64,000 nt of DNA from Spirosoma fluviale (GTDB lineage Bacteria > Bacteroidota > Bacteroidia > Cytophagales > Spirosomataceae): positions 186,001 through 250,000 of the forward strand of contig CAMDJW010000001.1 of assembly GCA_945901025.1 (NCBI GenBank), in the 5' to 3' direction. The notes under the pieces were generated by a model, which saw nothing but the letters and a program-made list of their open reading frames with translations, made no database searches and had not been told where the DNA came from. The position numbers were made by a program, and so were the translations under genes. Positions 9,402 through 19,187 of this stretch are shown piece by piece. The number at the start of each line of letters is the position of its first letter. Position 1 is the first letter of the stretch.

Positions 9402-9407
9402 AATATA

Positions 9408-9854
9408 TTAGTGGATTTGTGATGTATGATTTTTGGTATCCACTTTTTCTATAATATTTAAAATAAATCCTTTTTCATCGATTATAAAGGTAGTTCTAGC
9501 AATACCCATATATGATTTACCATACATAGATTTCTCTACCCAAACTCCGTAAGCATTTAGTATAATATGTTCAGGATCAGATAACAATGAAAAACTTAAA
9601 TTATATTTCTGTTTAAATTTAATATGAGCTTTATTTGAATCCGCACTAACACCAATAACAATAAAACCATTAGCCTGCAGATAGGATAAGTTTTCATTCA
9701 AATTGCATGCTTGGGCCGTACATCCAGGAGTATCATCTTTGGGATAGAAATACAATACAACTTTAGATCCTTTAAGAACTGATAAATCGATTAATTTACC
9801 ATCAGAATCTTCAACTTTAAATAAAGGTGCTAAATCTCCAATTTGTAATTTCAT
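9408..9854 (-). CDS. bcp: Thioredoxin-dependent thiol peroxidase (BCP/PrxQ)
   Basis: This 148-residue peroxiredoxin of the AhpC/TSA superfamily reduces hydroperoxides with electrons from thioredoxin. The active site reads FYPKDDTPGCTAQACNL at about residues 36-52, giving the peroxidatic Cys and a resolving Cys five residues later, as in PrxQ. The conserved Arg lies in GIARTTFIIDEKG near 117. The start overlaps the upstream hydrolase stop by 4 nt and the gene lies inside the sucC-transketolase run. A different peroxiredoxin class is encoded at 25079. Confidence 0.94.
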   Translation of the reverse strand: MKLQIGDLAPLFKVEDSDGKLIDLSVLKGSKVVLYFYPKDDTPGCTAQACNLNENLSYLQANGFIVIGVSADSNKAHIKFKQKYNLSFSLLSDPEHIILNAYGVWVEKSMYGKSYMGIARTTFIIDEKGFILNIIEKVDTKNHTSQIH

Positions 9855-10459
9855 AATATCATTAAATCAAAAAGCTTTTCATTTGTTAAATAACCAGTTA
9901 ATAAATCTCCTTTTTGAACAGGACCTACACCTGCCGGAGTACCCGTAAAAATATAATCTCCCGTCTTTAAAGTAAAATATTTAGATATATCTTCAATTAG
10001 TTCGAACACATTCCAAATCATCAAAGAGGAATTTCCAGATTGAACTAAATTATCATTTAGATTTAAATGAAAACCAACGTTATTTTCGATTACAGATGAT
10101 TGAAAAGGCCGCATTTTACTTACAAATGCTGATCCGTTAAATGCCTTTGACTTTTCCCAAGGTAATCCTTTTTCCTTTAATTTAGATTGTAAATCTCGTG
10201 CAGTAAAATCAATTCCGAGACCGTATGAATCTATGTATTTATGCGCAAACTGGGCTTCAATATTTTTTCCTACTTTGCCAATTTTGAATACTAATTCTAA
10301 TTCATAGTGAACATCATTTGAAAAAGACGGATAATAAAATTTTGAGTCTTCTAATAATGCTGTATCTGGCTTTATAAAAATTACTGGATCAGTAGGCTTA
10401 TCATTCGATAATTCTTTAATGTGATCTACATAATTTCTACCTACACAAATAATTTTCAT
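9851..10459 (-). CDS. Fumarylacetoacetate hydrolase-family protein
   Basis: This 202-residue protein has the C-terminal FAH catalytic fold alone, like YcgM/FAHD1 enzymes. Recognisable blocks are CVGRNYVDHIKEL at the N-terminus, PVIFIKPDTALL near residue 25, HYELELVFKIGK near 51 (acidic metal ligands), GIDFTARDLQSKLKEKGLPW near 80, KAFNGSAFVS near 103 and IFTGTPAGVGPVQKGD near 168. Members act as acylpyruvate hydrolases or oxaloacetate decarboxylases; the true substrate is not evident. It is four bases downstream of sucC and overlaps bcp by 4 nt. Confidence 0.9.
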   Translation of the reverse strand: MKIICVGRNYVDHIKELSNDKPTDPVIFIKPDTALLEDSKFYYPSFSNDVHYELELVFKIGKVGKNIEAQFAHKYIDSYGLGIDFTARDLQSKLKEKGLPWEKSKAFNGSAFVSKMRPFQSSVIENNVGFHLNLNDNLVQSGNSSLMIWNVFELIEDISKYFTLKTGDYIFTGTPAGVGPVQKGDLLTGYLTNEKLFDLMIL

Positions 10460-10462
10460 ACC

Positions 10463-11653
10463 CTACTTTAATATTTCAGAAACTAATTTTGCAGCGTCTT
10501 TAAGTAAAACAGCAGAGAAAACTTTTAGTCCAGAATTATTAATAATGGCAGCACCTTCTTCAGCATTTGTACCTTGTAAACGAACAATTATAGGGACTTT
10601 GATTTCTCCAATATTTTTATAAGCCTCAACGACACCATTAGCTACTCGATCGCAGCGAACAATTCCACCAAATATATTGATCAAAATTGCTTTCACATTA
10701 GGATCTTGAAGTATGATTCTGAAACCAGCTTCTACCGTCTTGGCATTAGCTCCACCCCCCACGTCTAGGAAGTTAGCGGGCTCACCACCAGATAATTTGA
10801 TAATGTCCATGGTCGCCATTGCTAAACCAGCACCATTAACCATACACCCCACATTACCATCTAATTTAACATAATTTAAATCATTTTCAGAAGCTTCAAC
10901 TTCCAAAGGATCTTCCTCAGATATATCACGCAAAAGAGCTAAATCTTTATGGCGATAAAGCGCATTATCATCTAAATTAACTTTAGCATCAACTGCCAAT
11001 ATTTTGTTGTCAGACGTTTTTAAAACAGGATTAATTTCAAACATAGAAGAATCAGTTCCTACGTAGGCATTGTATAAACAATGAATAAATTTAACCATTT
11101 CTTTAAATGCCTGGCCACTAAGACCTAATAAAAAAGCCACTTTCCGAGCTTGAAAATCTTGAAGTCCTACTCTAGGGTCAATCCACTCTTTAATAATTTT
11201 TTCTGGTGAATGTTCAGCTACTTCCTCTATATCCATTCCACCTTCCGTACTTGCCATAATTACATTACAAGCGCGACCTCGATCTAAAAGAATAGATAAG
11301 TAATATTCCTTAGTCTCTGATTCACCTGGATAATAAACATCCTCACTAATCAAAACCTTATTAACCAATTTTCCTTCTGGACCAGTTTGATGCGTAATTA
11401 ACTGCATTCCCAAAATCTGAGAAACTCGTTCTTTTAATTCATCTAAATTTTTGGCTAATTTAACTCCTCCCCCTTTACCTCTACCCCCTGCGTGAATTTG
11501 GGCCTTTACGACAAACCAACCTGTCCCTGTTTGGGCTTTAAGAGCTTCAGCTGCTGCAATGACGTCAGATAATTGATCTACAACAACTCCTTCTTGAATT
11601 TTTACCCCGTAACCCTTTAATATTTCTTTTGCTTGGTATTCGTGAATATTCAT
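10463..11653 (-). CDS. sucC: Succinyl-CoA synthetase (ADP-forming), beta subunit
   Basis: This TCA-cycle enzyme subunit interconverts succinyl-CoA and succinate with phosphorylation of a nucleotide. The 396-residue length is typical. The N-terminal ATP-grasp domain shows MNIHEYQAKEILKGYGV and the nucleotide loop HAGGRGKGGGVKLAK near residue 52. The C-terminal CoA-ligase domain has LDVGGGANAKTVEAGFRIIL near 296 and INIFGGIVRCDRVANGVVEA near 325. It is first in a tightly spaced minus-strand operon with the FAH hydrolase, bcp and transketolase genes. The alpha subunit (sucD) is not in the window, as is common in Bacteroidota. Confidence 0.97.
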   Translation of the reverse strand: MNIHEYQAKEILKGYGVKIQEGVVVDQLSDVIAAAEALKAQTGTGWFVVKAQIHAGGRGKGGGVKLAKNLDELKERVSQILGMQLITHQTGPEGKLVNKVLISEDVYYPGESETKEYYLSILLDRGRACNVIMASTEGGMDIEEVAEHSPEKIIKEWIDPRVGLQDFQARKVAFLLGLSGQAFKEMVKFIHCLYNAYVGTDSSMFEINPVLKTSDNKILAVDAKVNLDDNALYRHKDLALLRDISEEDPLEVEASENDLNYVKLDGNVGCMVNGAGLAMATMDIIKLSGGEPANFLDVGGGANAKTVEAGFRIILQDPNVKAILINIFGGIVRCDRVANGVVEAYKNIGEIKVPIIVRLQGTNAEEGAAIINNSGLKVFSAVLLKDAAKLVSEILK

Positions 11654-11750
11654 TTAGTATAAAATTTTTATTTCGTGAAATTACTATTTATTTGCCAAAC
11701 TTTTAAATTGTAGAACATTCTATTCAATATTCTAAAAATAAGTCAAAAAA

Positions 11751-12404
11751 ATGTTGGAATTAAAAAATATTTCAAAATCCTACGGAGCGCAATTGATCTT
11801 AAATGATGTTTCATTTGAGGTAAAAGAAAAAGAATTAGTTTCCATTTTAGGTCCGTCAGGATCGGGGAAAAGTACTTTATTGCAAATTATAGGATTGTTG
11901 AATCCTGCAGATTCGGGAAGTATACTTTTAGATAATGTGGAATGTACCACCTTAAATGAAAAAGAATTAATTGCTTTTAGAAATAGAAAACTTGGTTTTG
12001 TATTTCAATTTCATAACCTTTTGGGAGAGTTCACTTGCGAAGAAAATATAAAAATGCCATTATTAATAAGAGAAAAATCATTAAATGAAGCGCAATTAGA
12101 GTTGTTTGACCAAATAATTAATAAACTTTCAATAAGTGATTTAATAACGAAATACCCGAGTCAATTGTCAGGTGGAGAGCAACAAAGAGTAGCCGTAGCG
12201 CGAGCATTAATCAATCAACCTAAAATTTTACTAGCAGATGAGCCCACTGGCAATTTGGACAATAAAAATGCGGTGAATCTATATGAATTATTTTTAGAGT
12301 TAAAAGAAGATTGGAAGCAATGCATCATTATGGTCACACACAATGAAAATCTAACGAAACAATCTGATCAAATAATTTATTTAAATTCTGAAAAGCGAAT
12401 TTAG
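11751..12404 (+). CDS. ABC transporter ATP-binding protein, LolD/MacB type
   Basis: This 217-residue ATPase subunit has Walker A GPSGSGKSTLL at residues 35-45, a Q-loop in GFVFQFHNLL, the signature LSGGEQQRVAVARAL near 136, Walker B ILLADEPTGNLD near 156 and a switch His in IMVTHNENL. The phrase EPTGNLD and the FQFHNLL Q-loop place it with LolD, FtsE and MacB. LolD drives release of lipoproteins from the inner membrane. No permease gene is adjacent, so it presumably pairs with a permease encoded elsewhere. Confidence 0.88.
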   Translation: MLELKNISKSYGAQLILNDVSFEVKEKELVSILGPSGSGKSTLLQIIGLLNPADSGSILLDNVECTTLNEKELIAFRNRKLGFVFQFHNLLGEFTCEENIKMPLLIREKSLNEAQLELFDQIINKLSISDLITKYPSQLSGGEQQRVAVARALINQPKILLADEPTGNLDNKNAVNLYELFLELKEDWKQCIIMVTHNENLTKQSDQIIYLNSEKRI

Positions 12405-12424
12405 TTTTATCTGCCAAAATGTCA

Positions 12425-12432
12425 TAAATTTG
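12425..12432 (+). promoter_or_regulatory. Putative -7 promoter element for miaB
   Basis: TAAATTTG matches the Bacteroidota -7 consensus TAnnTTTG and would place transcription start about 15 nt before the miaB ATG. The -33 region (TTTAG) is a weak match. This would let miaB and the genes after it be transcribed independently of the ATPase gene. Confidence 0.4.
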
Positions 12433-12453
12433 TAGAAATATGGCCCTTGATTG

Positions 12454-13872
12454 ATGCAAGAATTAAAAGTACTAACTGTTGAAGAGAAATTAAATTTAGA
12501 TATTCCTAGAATTTCAAAGGAAGTTTTAGGTTCAGAATTTCAGAAAAAAGTATACCTAGAAAGTTATGGCTGCCAAATGAATTTTGCAGATTCTGAAGTG
12601 GTCACATCTATTTTAATTAATCACGGATATGGAACTACCTCAAATATCAACGAGGCTGATACAATATTATTAAATACATGTGCCATTAGAGATAATGCAG
12701 AATTAAAAATAAGAAATAGGTTAAAAGGATTTACTGAATTAAAAAAGAAAAATCCCTTATTAACTATTGGTATATTGGGTTGCATGGCCGAGAGATTAAA
12801 GATTAAATTAATCGAAGAAGAAAAGCTAGTAGATCTAGTAGCAGGTCCAGATTCATATCGAGATATTCCAAATTTACTGTCAAAATTAGAGTTTGAGGAA
12901 AAAGCAATCAATGTATTCTTGTCAAAAGAAGAAACGTATGGGGATATTGAACCCGTGAGATTACATTCAAATGGCGTTACAGCATTTTTAAGCATCATGC
13001 GTGGTTGTGATAATATGTGTTCATTTTGCGTCGTTCCATTCACGCGAGGTAGAGAAAGATCCAGAGATACAGCTTCAATCTTACATGAAGTTGAAACACT
13101 ATTTAATCAAGGCTACAGAGAAGTAACTTTATTGGGTCAAAATGTAGACTCTTATAAATATATTTCCGAAGAAAATTCTGATGTCGTAAATTTTGCAAGC
13201 CTTTTAGAACAGGTTGCTTTAATAAATCCATTATTAAGAGTTAGATTCTCAACATCACACCCAAAAGATATAACAGATGAAGTCCTTTTTGTGATGTCGA
13301 GATATCCCAACATTTGCAAAAACATACATTTACCAGCTCAAAGTGGAAGTAATCGGATATTAAAATTAATGAATCGGACCTATACCAGAGAATGGTATTT
13401 GGACAGAATTAATTCAATACGCACTATTTTAGGACCTGATTGTGGCATATCACACGATATGATTGCTGGTTTTTGCACAGAAGACGAAGCGGACCAACAG
13501 GATACTTTAAGTCTAATGGATGAAGTGGTATATGATTTTGGCTACATGTTTACCTATTCCGAAAGACCAGGAACACCTGCTGAAAAAAAATACAAGGATG
13601 ATATTGATGAATCTACTAAACAAAGAAGATTAGCTGAAATTATTGCCAAACAGCGGTTACACTCAGGAATTAAAAACAACTTAATGGTAGGAACCCTTCA
13701 ACATGTGTTGGTCGAAGGTGACTCAAAAAAATCAGATGCACATCATTATGGAAAATGCGATTCTGGAAAAGTAGTTGTATTTAGAAAAGTAAAAGAACAA
13801 AAAGGAGAATATGTCAATGTTAGAATTACACATTGCACAACAGGAACATTAATTGGTGAAATAGAATCCTAA
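12454..13872 (+). CDS. miaB: tRNA-2-methylthio-N6-dimethylallyladenosine synthase
   Basis: This radical-SAM methylthiotransferase adds the 2-methylthio group to i6A37 in tRNAs reading UNN codons. Three N-terminal cysteines sit in [25 protein letters not shown] and [11 protein letters not shown]. The radical-SAM triad is [22 protein letters not shown]. The C-terminal TRAM domain follows residue about 400. I prefer the ATG at 12454 to a TTG three bases earlier, giving 472 residues. The next gene starts 4 nt after its stop. Confidence 0.96.
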   Translation: MQELKVLTVEEKLNLDIPRISKEVLGSEFQKKVYLESYGCQMNFADSEVVTSILINHGYGTTSNINEADTILLNTCAIRDNAELKIRNRLKGFTELKKKNPLLTIGILGCMAERLKIKLIEEEKLVDLVAGPDSYRDIPNLLSKLEFEEKAINVFLSKEETYGDIEPVRLHSNGVTAFLSIMRGCDNMCSFCVVPFTRGRERSRDTASILHEVETLFNQGYREVTLLGQNVDSYKYISEENSDVVNFASLLEQVALINPLLRVRFSTSHPKDITDEVLFVMSRYPNICKNIHLPAQSGSNRILKLMNRTYTREWYLDRINSIRTILGPDCGISHDMIAGFCTEDEADQQDTLSLMDEVVYDFGYMFTYSERPGTPAEKKYKDDIDESTKQRRLAEIIAKQRLHSGIKNNLMVGTLQHVLVEGDSKKSDAHHYGKCDSGKVVVFRKVKEQKGEYVNVRITHCTTGTLIGEIES

Positions 13873-13876
13873 CAAG

Positions 13877-15175
13877 ATGGAGAATAGTCATTTAGCTAGT
13901 ATTAAAGCCCGTTTTGGAATCATTGGAAATTCTCCATTGTTAATTCATGCTATATCCATCGCTGAACAAGTGGCTCCTACCGATATGACTGTGTTAATTA
14001 CTGGAGAAAGTGGATCAGGTAAGGAGTCTTTTTCTAAAATAATACACTCTTTGTCGAAAAGAAAACATGGCCAGTTTATAGCGGTCAACTGCGGAGCTAT
14101 CCCAGAGGGGACCATAGATTCAGAATTATTTGGCCATGAAAAAGGATCTTTTACCGGTGCAATAGAAGCCAGAAAAGGATATTTTGAAGTAACGGATGGA
14201 GGCACTATTTTCCTAGATGAGATAGCTGAAATGCCCCTTGGCACTCAAGCAAGGTTGCTTCGTGTACTTGAAAACGGGGAATTTCTAAGAGTGGGGTCAT
14301 CGAAAGTTCAAAGAACAAATACAAGAGTTGTGGCAGCCACCAACTTAAATCTTCAAAATGCCATTGAAAAAGGAAAATTCAGAGAAGATTTATTTTATCG
14401 GCTAAGTACAGTTCCCATTTATGTTCCTCCATTGAGAGAAAGAGGTGGAGACATTGAGTTACTATTTAGAAAATTTACCACAGATTTTTCAGAGTCTCAT
14501 CGAGTTAAACCCATATCGTTAACGAATGAAGCGAAAAATTTACTTCAGAAACAACGTTTTCCGGGTAACATACGCCAATTAAAAAACTTAGCAGAACAAA
14601 TTTCGGTATTAGAAATTGGCGACCGCATAGTAGATGAAGAAAGATTACAATACTATATAAATTTTAATGAACCGAAATTAAATTCATCCGTCGTCAAGCG
14701 CGAGTACTTTCAAAACCCTGAGGGGATCAACGAGAGAGAGATTCTATATAAAATTCTTTTTGATCTTAAAAAAGATGTTACCGAATTAAAAAAGATATTG
14801 CTTAAATTAATTGAAAGTGGAAACTCAAATGCATATGACATTCTTTCTGAAAATATGTCCATTTTTGAAGATATTAAAGAAAGTAAGGAAGATAATGTAA
14901 GGAATAAAGCTTTGCCAACTCATCAAAGTGAAATTCCAACGAATATAAATATCAATTCTGAAAGTTTAATATCAGAACCAGAGGAAGCCCAATATGAAGA
15001 AATAATTAGTTCCTCAGATGTAACCCTGTCATTAGAAAAACAGGAAAAGGAGATCATTATAAGAGCATTAAAGAAAAATAAGAATAAACGTAAATATGCA
15101 GCCAAGGATTTAGGCATTTCTGAAAGAACATTATATCGAAAAATTAAACAATATGACCTTGAAGATAATGTATAA
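13877..15175 (+). CDS. Sigma-54-dependent transcriptional activator without receiver domain
   Basis: This 432-residue bacterial enhancer-binding protein opens directly with its AAA+ domain. Walker A is GESGSGKESF near residue 43, the sigma-54 contact loop is GSFTGA (usual GAFTGA) near 91, and Walker B is GGTIFLDEIAEMPLG near 110. The arginine-finger region follows in RGGDIELLFRKF. A less conserved linker of about 130 residues (260-390) leads to a C-terminal Fis-type helix-turn-helix, KRKYAAKDLGISERTLYRKI. No N-terminal sensing domain is present, so activity may be set by level or by a partner. It overlaps lptE by 8 nt, linking it to envelope genes. Confidence 0.92.
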   Translation: MENSHLASIKARFGIIGNSPLLIHAISIAEQVAPTDMTVLITGESGSGKESFSKIIHSLSKRKHGQFIAVNCGAIPEGTIDSELFGHEKGSFTGAIEARKGYFEVTDGGTIFLDEIAEMPLGTQARLLRVLENGEFLRVGSSKVQRTNTRVVAATNLNLQNAIEKGKFREDLFYRLSTVPIYVPPLRERGGDIELLFRKFTTDFSESHRVKPISLTNEAKNLLQKQRFPGNIRQLKNLAEQISVLEIGDRIVDEERLQYYINFNEPKLNSSVVKREYFQNPEGINEREILYKILFDLKKDVTELKKILLKLIESGNSNAYDILSENMSIFEDIKESKEDNVRNKALPTHQSEIPTNININSESLISEPEEAQYEEIISSSDVTLSLEKQEKEIIIRALKKNKNKRKYAAKDLGISERTLYRKIKQYDLEDNV

Positions 15176-15662
15176 TAAAATTTTCATCTGTTTAATCGGT
15201 TCTTTTTTACTTAGCTCTTGCTATAGCTTTAAAGGAGCGAGTCTATCACAAGATTTGAAAACGATACAAATCAATAATATTCGAATGGAGACTGCTGGAG
15301 GTCCCACGAACTTAGGATTAACTATTAATGAAAAAGTAAAAGAGTATTTTCAAAGAAACACTACGCTAAAAATCATTAATCAAAACCCTGATTTACTTCT
15401 TGAAGGTACAATAACAGGGTATGAGATGACTCCACAAGCACCTACATCTGATGACAAGGCAGGGTTAAACAGATTAACTATGAAAATACAATTTTCATTA
15501 GTAAATCGATTAGATGAAACGAAGAATTTTGACCAAGAATTTAGTTTTTACCAAGATTTCCCTCAAAATCAAACGTTAACACAAGTAGAAAAAAATCTTA
15601 TTCCCAAATTAATAGACCAAATTATCCTAGATCTTTTCAATAAAATAGCAGGCGATTGGTAA
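15168..15662 (+). CDS. lptE: LptE-family LPS-assembly lipoprotein
   Basis: This 164-residue lipoprotein probably plugs the LptD outer-membrane LPS translocon. I start it at ATG 15168, giving a compact signal peptide MYNKIFICLIGSFLLSSC with the acylated Cys at residue 18. A start 15 nt upstream would add five residues. After it, the YSFKGASLSQDLKTIQI block and NPDLLLEGTITGYEMTPQAP match the Bacteroidota LptE family. The start lies inside the end of the sigma-54 activator gene (8-nt overlap), and the stop TAATG overlaps the next start. Confidence 0.85.
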   Translation: MYNKIFICLIGSFLLSSCYSFKGASLSQDLKTIQINNIRMETAGGPTNLGLTINEKVKEYFQRNTTLKIINQNPDLLLEGTITGYEMTPQAPTSDDKAGLNRLTMKIQFSLVNRLDETKNFDQEFSFYQDFPQNQTLTQVEKNLIPKLIDQIILDLFNKIAGDW

Positions 15663-16207
15663 TGAATTTAGAAAAAGCTCAAAAATTGTGGTTTTTACTG
15701 CATCGATTTGATCGTACAAATCATGCTGAATTAGATATTTTTACCTCAGATAAAGAAAGATATCCTTTTTTTTATTTGTTGCACTGGAATGAAAAAAACA
15801 ATGTAAAGCAACAAAGAAAAATTGCACTTAAATCAAATTCCCGATTGAATTACTTTAAATCTATTCATGATATTGAATTTGAAATTGATTATCCAATTGA
15901 ATTTAATATGGGTGCAGGAATCTCAAACGGCGTTCAGGCTCAATTAATAGAAGATTTTTTATTGAAAATGCCAACGATAACTAAAATCAAAAAGAGTCCT
16001 TCAGATAATGTATTAGGTGAAGAAGTGGACTTTTCCGAAGTTGCCTACCAGGCGCCAACGACGGAATCATATGCGATCATATTAGAAAAACAAGGCAAAT
16101 ATGATTTAGCAATTAAAGTATATGAAAAATTAAGTTTGGCTAAACCTGAAAAAAGGCTTTACTTTGCATCTCGAATTTCAGAAATAGCTTTAAAAATAAA
16201 TAATTAA
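15662..16207 (+). CDS. Hypothetical protein with C-terminal TPR-like motif
   Basis: This protein of about 181 residues begins at the ATG within TAATG at the lptE stop. An in-frame TTG six bases upstream is less likely. The N-terminal 100 residues are soluble and Lys/Asn/Phe-rich (EKAQKLWFLLHRFDRTNHAE) and I do not recognise a family. The last 40 residues (SYAIILEKQGKYDLAIKVYE) form a clear tetratricopeptide-like helix pair. Position between lptE and secG in a tight run suggests a role tied to envelope or secretion, but this is inference from context. Confidence 0.75.
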   Translation: MNLEKAQKLWFLLHRFDRTNHAELDIFTSDKERYPFFYLLHWNEKNNVKQQRKIALKSNSRLNYFKSIHDIEFEIDYPIEFNMGAGISNGVQAQLIEDFLLKMPTITKIKKSPSDNVLGEEVDFSEVAYQAPTTESYAIILEKQGKYDLAIKVYEKLSLAKPEKRLYFASRISEIALKINN

Positions 16208-16213
16208 ATAGAT

Positions 16214-16534
16214 ATGTTTACTTTATTAATTTCCCTAATCGTCATCTTCTCAGCATTGTTAATCGTACTTATTTTGGTTCAAAATCCAAAAGGTGGAGGC
16301 ATTAATGGTGAATTCAATCCCACTGGAGCTACCCAAATGTTTGGTGTACAAAAGACAGGTGATTTAGTTGAACAATTAACTTGGGGCTTCTCAATAACTA
16401 TTTTAGTCTTGGTTTTATTAACAAATTTTACAATCTCCTCTAGTTCACCGGATTCTGTTCAATCTGTTAATGTAGAGAAGGCTGCTGGAAAAACTATTCC
16501 TACAGCTCCTGCTCCTAAACCCATGACGAAATAA
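16214..16534 (+). CDS. secG: Protein translocase subunit SecG
   Basis: This small membrane component of the SecYEG channel is 106 residues long. Two hydrophobic helices are visible (LLISLIVIFSALLIVLILVQ and FSITILVLVLLTNFTI), separated by the family loop QNPKGGGINGEFNPTGATQMFG. The C-terminal tail is polar and Pro/Ala-rich. It is 6 nt after the TPR gene and 110 nt before groES. The spacing to groES probably holds a promoter for the chaperonin operon. Confidence 0.93.
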   Translation: MFTLLISLIVIFSALLIVLILVQNPKGGGINGEFNPTGATQMFGVQKTGDLVEQLTWGFSITILVLVLLTNFTISSSSPDSVQSVNVEKAAGKTIPTAPAPKPMTK

Positions 16535-16644
16535 GTACTGACAAATTTTCAGTAATAATTCAATGGCATGCATGTTGATAAGTTATGCCGAAATTCTTTT
16601 ATAGAAGAGTTTAAAATACGTTTAAAAACCTAAATTCATAAAAC

Positions 16645-16923
16645 ATGTCAAAGTTAACTATTAAGCCCTTAGCAGACAGGGTTATTGTTGAACCGGCTGC
16701 AGCTGAAGAAAAAACTGCATTTGGAATAATCATTCCAGATACCGCAAAAGAAAAACCACAAAAAGGTATCGTAGTGGCAGTTGGTAATGGAAAAAAAGAT
16801 GAGCCTATTACTGTTAAGGTAGGTGATGATGTATTGTATGGCAAATACTCTGGAACTGAAATCACAATTGAAGGAAAAGATTATTTAATTATGCGAGAAT
16901 CAGACATTTTTGCAGTTTTGTAA
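16645..16923 (+). CDS. groES: Co-chaperonin GroES
   Basis: This 92-residue heptameric lid of the GroEL chaperonin begins with [20 protein letters not shown]. The mobile loop [19 protein letters not shown] binds GroEL, and the family C-terminus reads [14 protein letters not shown]. groEL follows after 39 nt, giving the usual groESL operon. I could not find a CIRCE element (TTAGCACTC-N9-GAGTGCTAA) in the 110-nt leader, so heat regulation may be by another mechanism. Confidence 0.98.
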   Translation: MSKLTIKPLADRVIVEPAAAEEKTAFGIIIPDTAKEKPQKGIVVAVGNGKKDEPITVKVGDDVLYGKYSGTEITIEGKDYLIMRESDIFAVL

Positions 16924-16962
16924 ATCATAATATTTAAAAATCACAAATAAAGAATTAATCAC

Positions 16963-18594
16963 ATGGCTAAGGAATTATTTTTTGACAGCGAAGCTCGCGA
17001 AAAAATGAAAAGAGGGGTTGATACCCTTGCTAATGCTGTTAAAGTTACATTAGGACCTAAAGGTCGTAACGTTATTATTGACAAGAAATTTGGTTCACCT
17101 CAAATCACAAAAGATGGGGTAACTGTAGCAAAAGAAATTGAATTAGAAGATGCTGTTGAGAACATGGGAGCTCAATTAGTTAAAGAAGTTGCTTCTAAAA
17201 CTGCAGATCAAGCAGGAGATGGTACAACTACTGCAACTGTTCTAGCCCAATCAATATATACAATTGGATCAAAAAATGTGGCTGCTGGAGCTAATCCAAT
17301 GGACCTTAAAAAGGGAATTGAGAAAGCAGTAGATGCTATCGTAAAAGATCTTAAAAAACAATCACGTCCGATTACTACATCGAACGAAATTGCACAAGTA
17401 GCTACAATATCAGCTAATAATGATTCCGAAATTGGAAAAATGATTTCATCGGCTATGGATAAAGTAGGTCGTGAAGGAGTTATCACCGTTGAAGAAGCAA
17501 GAGGTACTGAAACAGAAGTAAAGACTGTGGAAGGTATGCAATTTGACAGAGGTTATCTTTCAGCCTATTTTGTTACCAACACTGACAAAATGGAAGTTGA
17601 ATTAGAGAAACCTTTTATCTTAATTTCAGAGAAAAAAGTTTCTTCAATGAAGGAATTACTTCCGGTATTAGAAGTAGTTGCACAAACTGGTCGTCCTCTA
17701 TTAATTATTTCAGAAGATGTAGACGGAGAAGCATTAGCTACTCTAGTAGTTAATAAGATTCGTGGTGCTTTGAAAGTTGCTGCTGTTAAGGCTCCAGGTT
17801 TTGGAGATCGTAGAAAAGCAATGCTAGAGGATATTGCTATATTAACTGGTGGTACTGTAATCGCAGAAGAAAGAGGATTTAAGCTAGAAAATGCAAGTAT
17901 TGAATATTTAGGCCAAGCAGATAAAATAATAATAGACAAGGATAACACGACTATTGTTAATGGTTCTGGTTCAAAGGACGATATCAACAACCGCGTTAAT
18001 CAAATTAAATCTCAGATAGAGAATACTACCTCTGATTATGATCGCGAGAAGCTACAAGAGCGCTTAGCTAAACTATCTGGCGGTGTTGCTATTTTATATA
18101 TTGGTGCAGCAACAGAAGTAGAAATGAAAGAGAAAAAAGATCGAGTTGACGATGCATTGCACGCAACTAGAGCTGCTGTTGAAGAAGGCATTATTGCTGG
18201 AGGTGGTGTAGCATTAATTCGTGCAATTGGTTCTTTGGACAAATTGAAAGGCGAAAATGAAGACCAAATCACAGGGATAAATATCATTCGTCAAGCTGTA
18301 GAGTCTCCATTAAGAACTATCGTTGCCAATGCAGGTGGTGAAGCTTCTGTCGTTGTAAATGCAGTTCGTGCAGGTAAAGACGATTTTGGTTATAATGCAC
18401 GCGAGGACAAATATGAAAATATGATCGCAGCAGGTATTATAGATCCTACGAAAGTAACACGTTTGGCTTTAGAAAATGCAGCATCTATTGCTGGTCTTTT
18501 ATTGACTACAGAATGTGTTATTGCTGATAAACCAGCCAACGAACCAGCGCATAGTCATGCACCTGGTGGTGGTGGAATGGGCGGCATGATGTAA
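16963..18594 (+). CDS. groEL: Chaperonin GroEL
   Basis: This 543-residue 60-kDa chaperonin subunit refolds client proteins in an ATP-driven double ring with GroES. Visible signatures include [19 protein letters not shown] near residue 28, the ATP-site [11 protein letters not shown] near 86, [15 protein letters not shown] near 404 and the flexible Gly/Met tail GGGGMGGMM. Codon use is more GC-rich than in surrounding genes, as expected for a highly expressed gene. A strong intrinsic terminator begins 22 nt after the stop. Confidence 0.99.
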   Translation: MAKELFFDSEAREKMKRGVDTLANAVKVTLGPKGRNVIIDKKFGSPQITKDGVTVAKEIELEDAVENMGAQLVKEVASKTADQAGDGTTTATVLAQSIYTIGSKNVAAGANPMDLKKGIEKAVDAIVKDLKKQSRPITTSNEIAQVATISANNDSEIGKMISSAMDKVGREGVITVEEARGTETEVKTVEGMQFDRGYLSAYFVTNTDKMEVELEKPFILISEKKVSSMKELLPVLEVVAQTGRPLLIISEDVDGEALATLVVNKIRGALKVAAVKAPGFGDRRKAMLEDIAILTGGTVIAEERGFKLENASIEYLGQADKIIIDKDNTTIVNGSGSKDDINNRVNQIKSQIENTTSDYDREKLQERLAKLSGGVAILYIGAATEVEMKEKKDRVDDALHATRAAVEEGIIAGGGVALIRAIGSLDKLKGENEDQITGINIIRQAVESPLRTIVANAGGEASVVVNAVRAGKDDFGYNAREDKYENMIAAGIIDPTKVTRLALENAASIAGLLLTTECVIADKPANEPAHSHAPGGGGMGGMM

Positions 18595-18615
18595 ATATAA
18601 TTTCATTATTTGTTT

Positions 18616-18644
18616 AAAACTCCCCATATTTGGGGAGTTTTTTT
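18616..18644 (+). terminator. Intrinsic terminator of groESL
   Basis: An 11-bp perfect stem (AAAACTCCCCA paired with TGGGGAGTTTT) with a TATT loop is followed by seven T residues. It lies 22 nt after groEL and ends just before the next gene's first possible ATG. Confidence 0.93.
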
Positions 18645-18653
18645 ATGTTCCAT

Positions 18654-19178
18654 ATGAAGAGAATTGCAATAGATATGGATGATGTTTTGGCAGATACAAC
18701 GGTCAAGATCATTCATACAATTAATAACCTAGTAGATAATAATTATACCTACGAAGAATTAATGTCCGATCAATCGGCTAGAGAACGGTTTCTAAAAGAT
18801 TATTTAGCCAATAATTCATTTCTTTGGCAGCCAGGATTTTTTTTAGATGTACCTATTAAAGCCAAAGCGGTAGAAATAGTTCAAAAATTAAGTGAGAAAT
18901 ACGAAATTTTCATTGTTTCAGCTGCTACTGAATTTCCAGAATCATTAAAAGAAAAATTGATATGGATGAAACAGCACTTCCCATTCATTTCATGGACTCA
19001 TATTGTTTTTTGTGGACATAAATACATGATTCAAGCTGATTATTTAATTGATGATCACGAGAAGAATTTAAAATCCTTTCATGGTACTCCTCTCCTATTT
19101 ACAGCACCTCATAACTTACATATACATGAATACCAACGTGTCGATACTTGGGATGCTGTAGCTCAACTTTTATTATAA
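18654..19178 (+). CDS. 5'(3')-deoxyribonucleotidase, NT5C type (HAD superfamily)
   Basis: This protein of about 174 residues has HAD motif I as RIAIDMDDVLADT, giving the Asp nucleophile and acid/base. Motif II is near FIVSAATEF, and the late DYLIDDHEKNL contains the conserved acidic pair. NT5C enzymes dephosphorylate (deoxy)nucleotides. I place the start at ATG 18654 so that the IDMDD motif sits at the N-terminus as in homologues. Upstream in-frame ATGs fall in the terminator T-run (18645) or inside its stem. The MFS gene follows after 9 nt. Confidence 0.87.
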   Translation: MKRIAIDMDDVLADTTVKIIHTINNLVDNNYTYEELMSDQSARERFLKDYLANNSFLWQPGFFLDVPIKAKAVEIVQKLSEKYEIFIVSAATEFPESLKEKLIWMKQHFPFISWTHIVFCGHKYMIQADYLIDDHEKNLKSFHGTPLLFTAPHNLHIHEYQRVDTWDAVAQLLL

Positions 19179-19187
19179 TCAATTTTA

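Noticed and set aside
16535-16644. CIRCE heat-shock operator upstream of groES
   Set aside because: No TTAGCACTC-N9-GAGTGCTAA repeat is present; only a weak 5-bp ACTGA/TCAGT repeat was seen.
18630-18653. Upstream starts for the NT5C-type nucleotidase
   Set aside because: They fall in the groESL terminator stem or T-run and place extra residues before the family's IDMDD motif.
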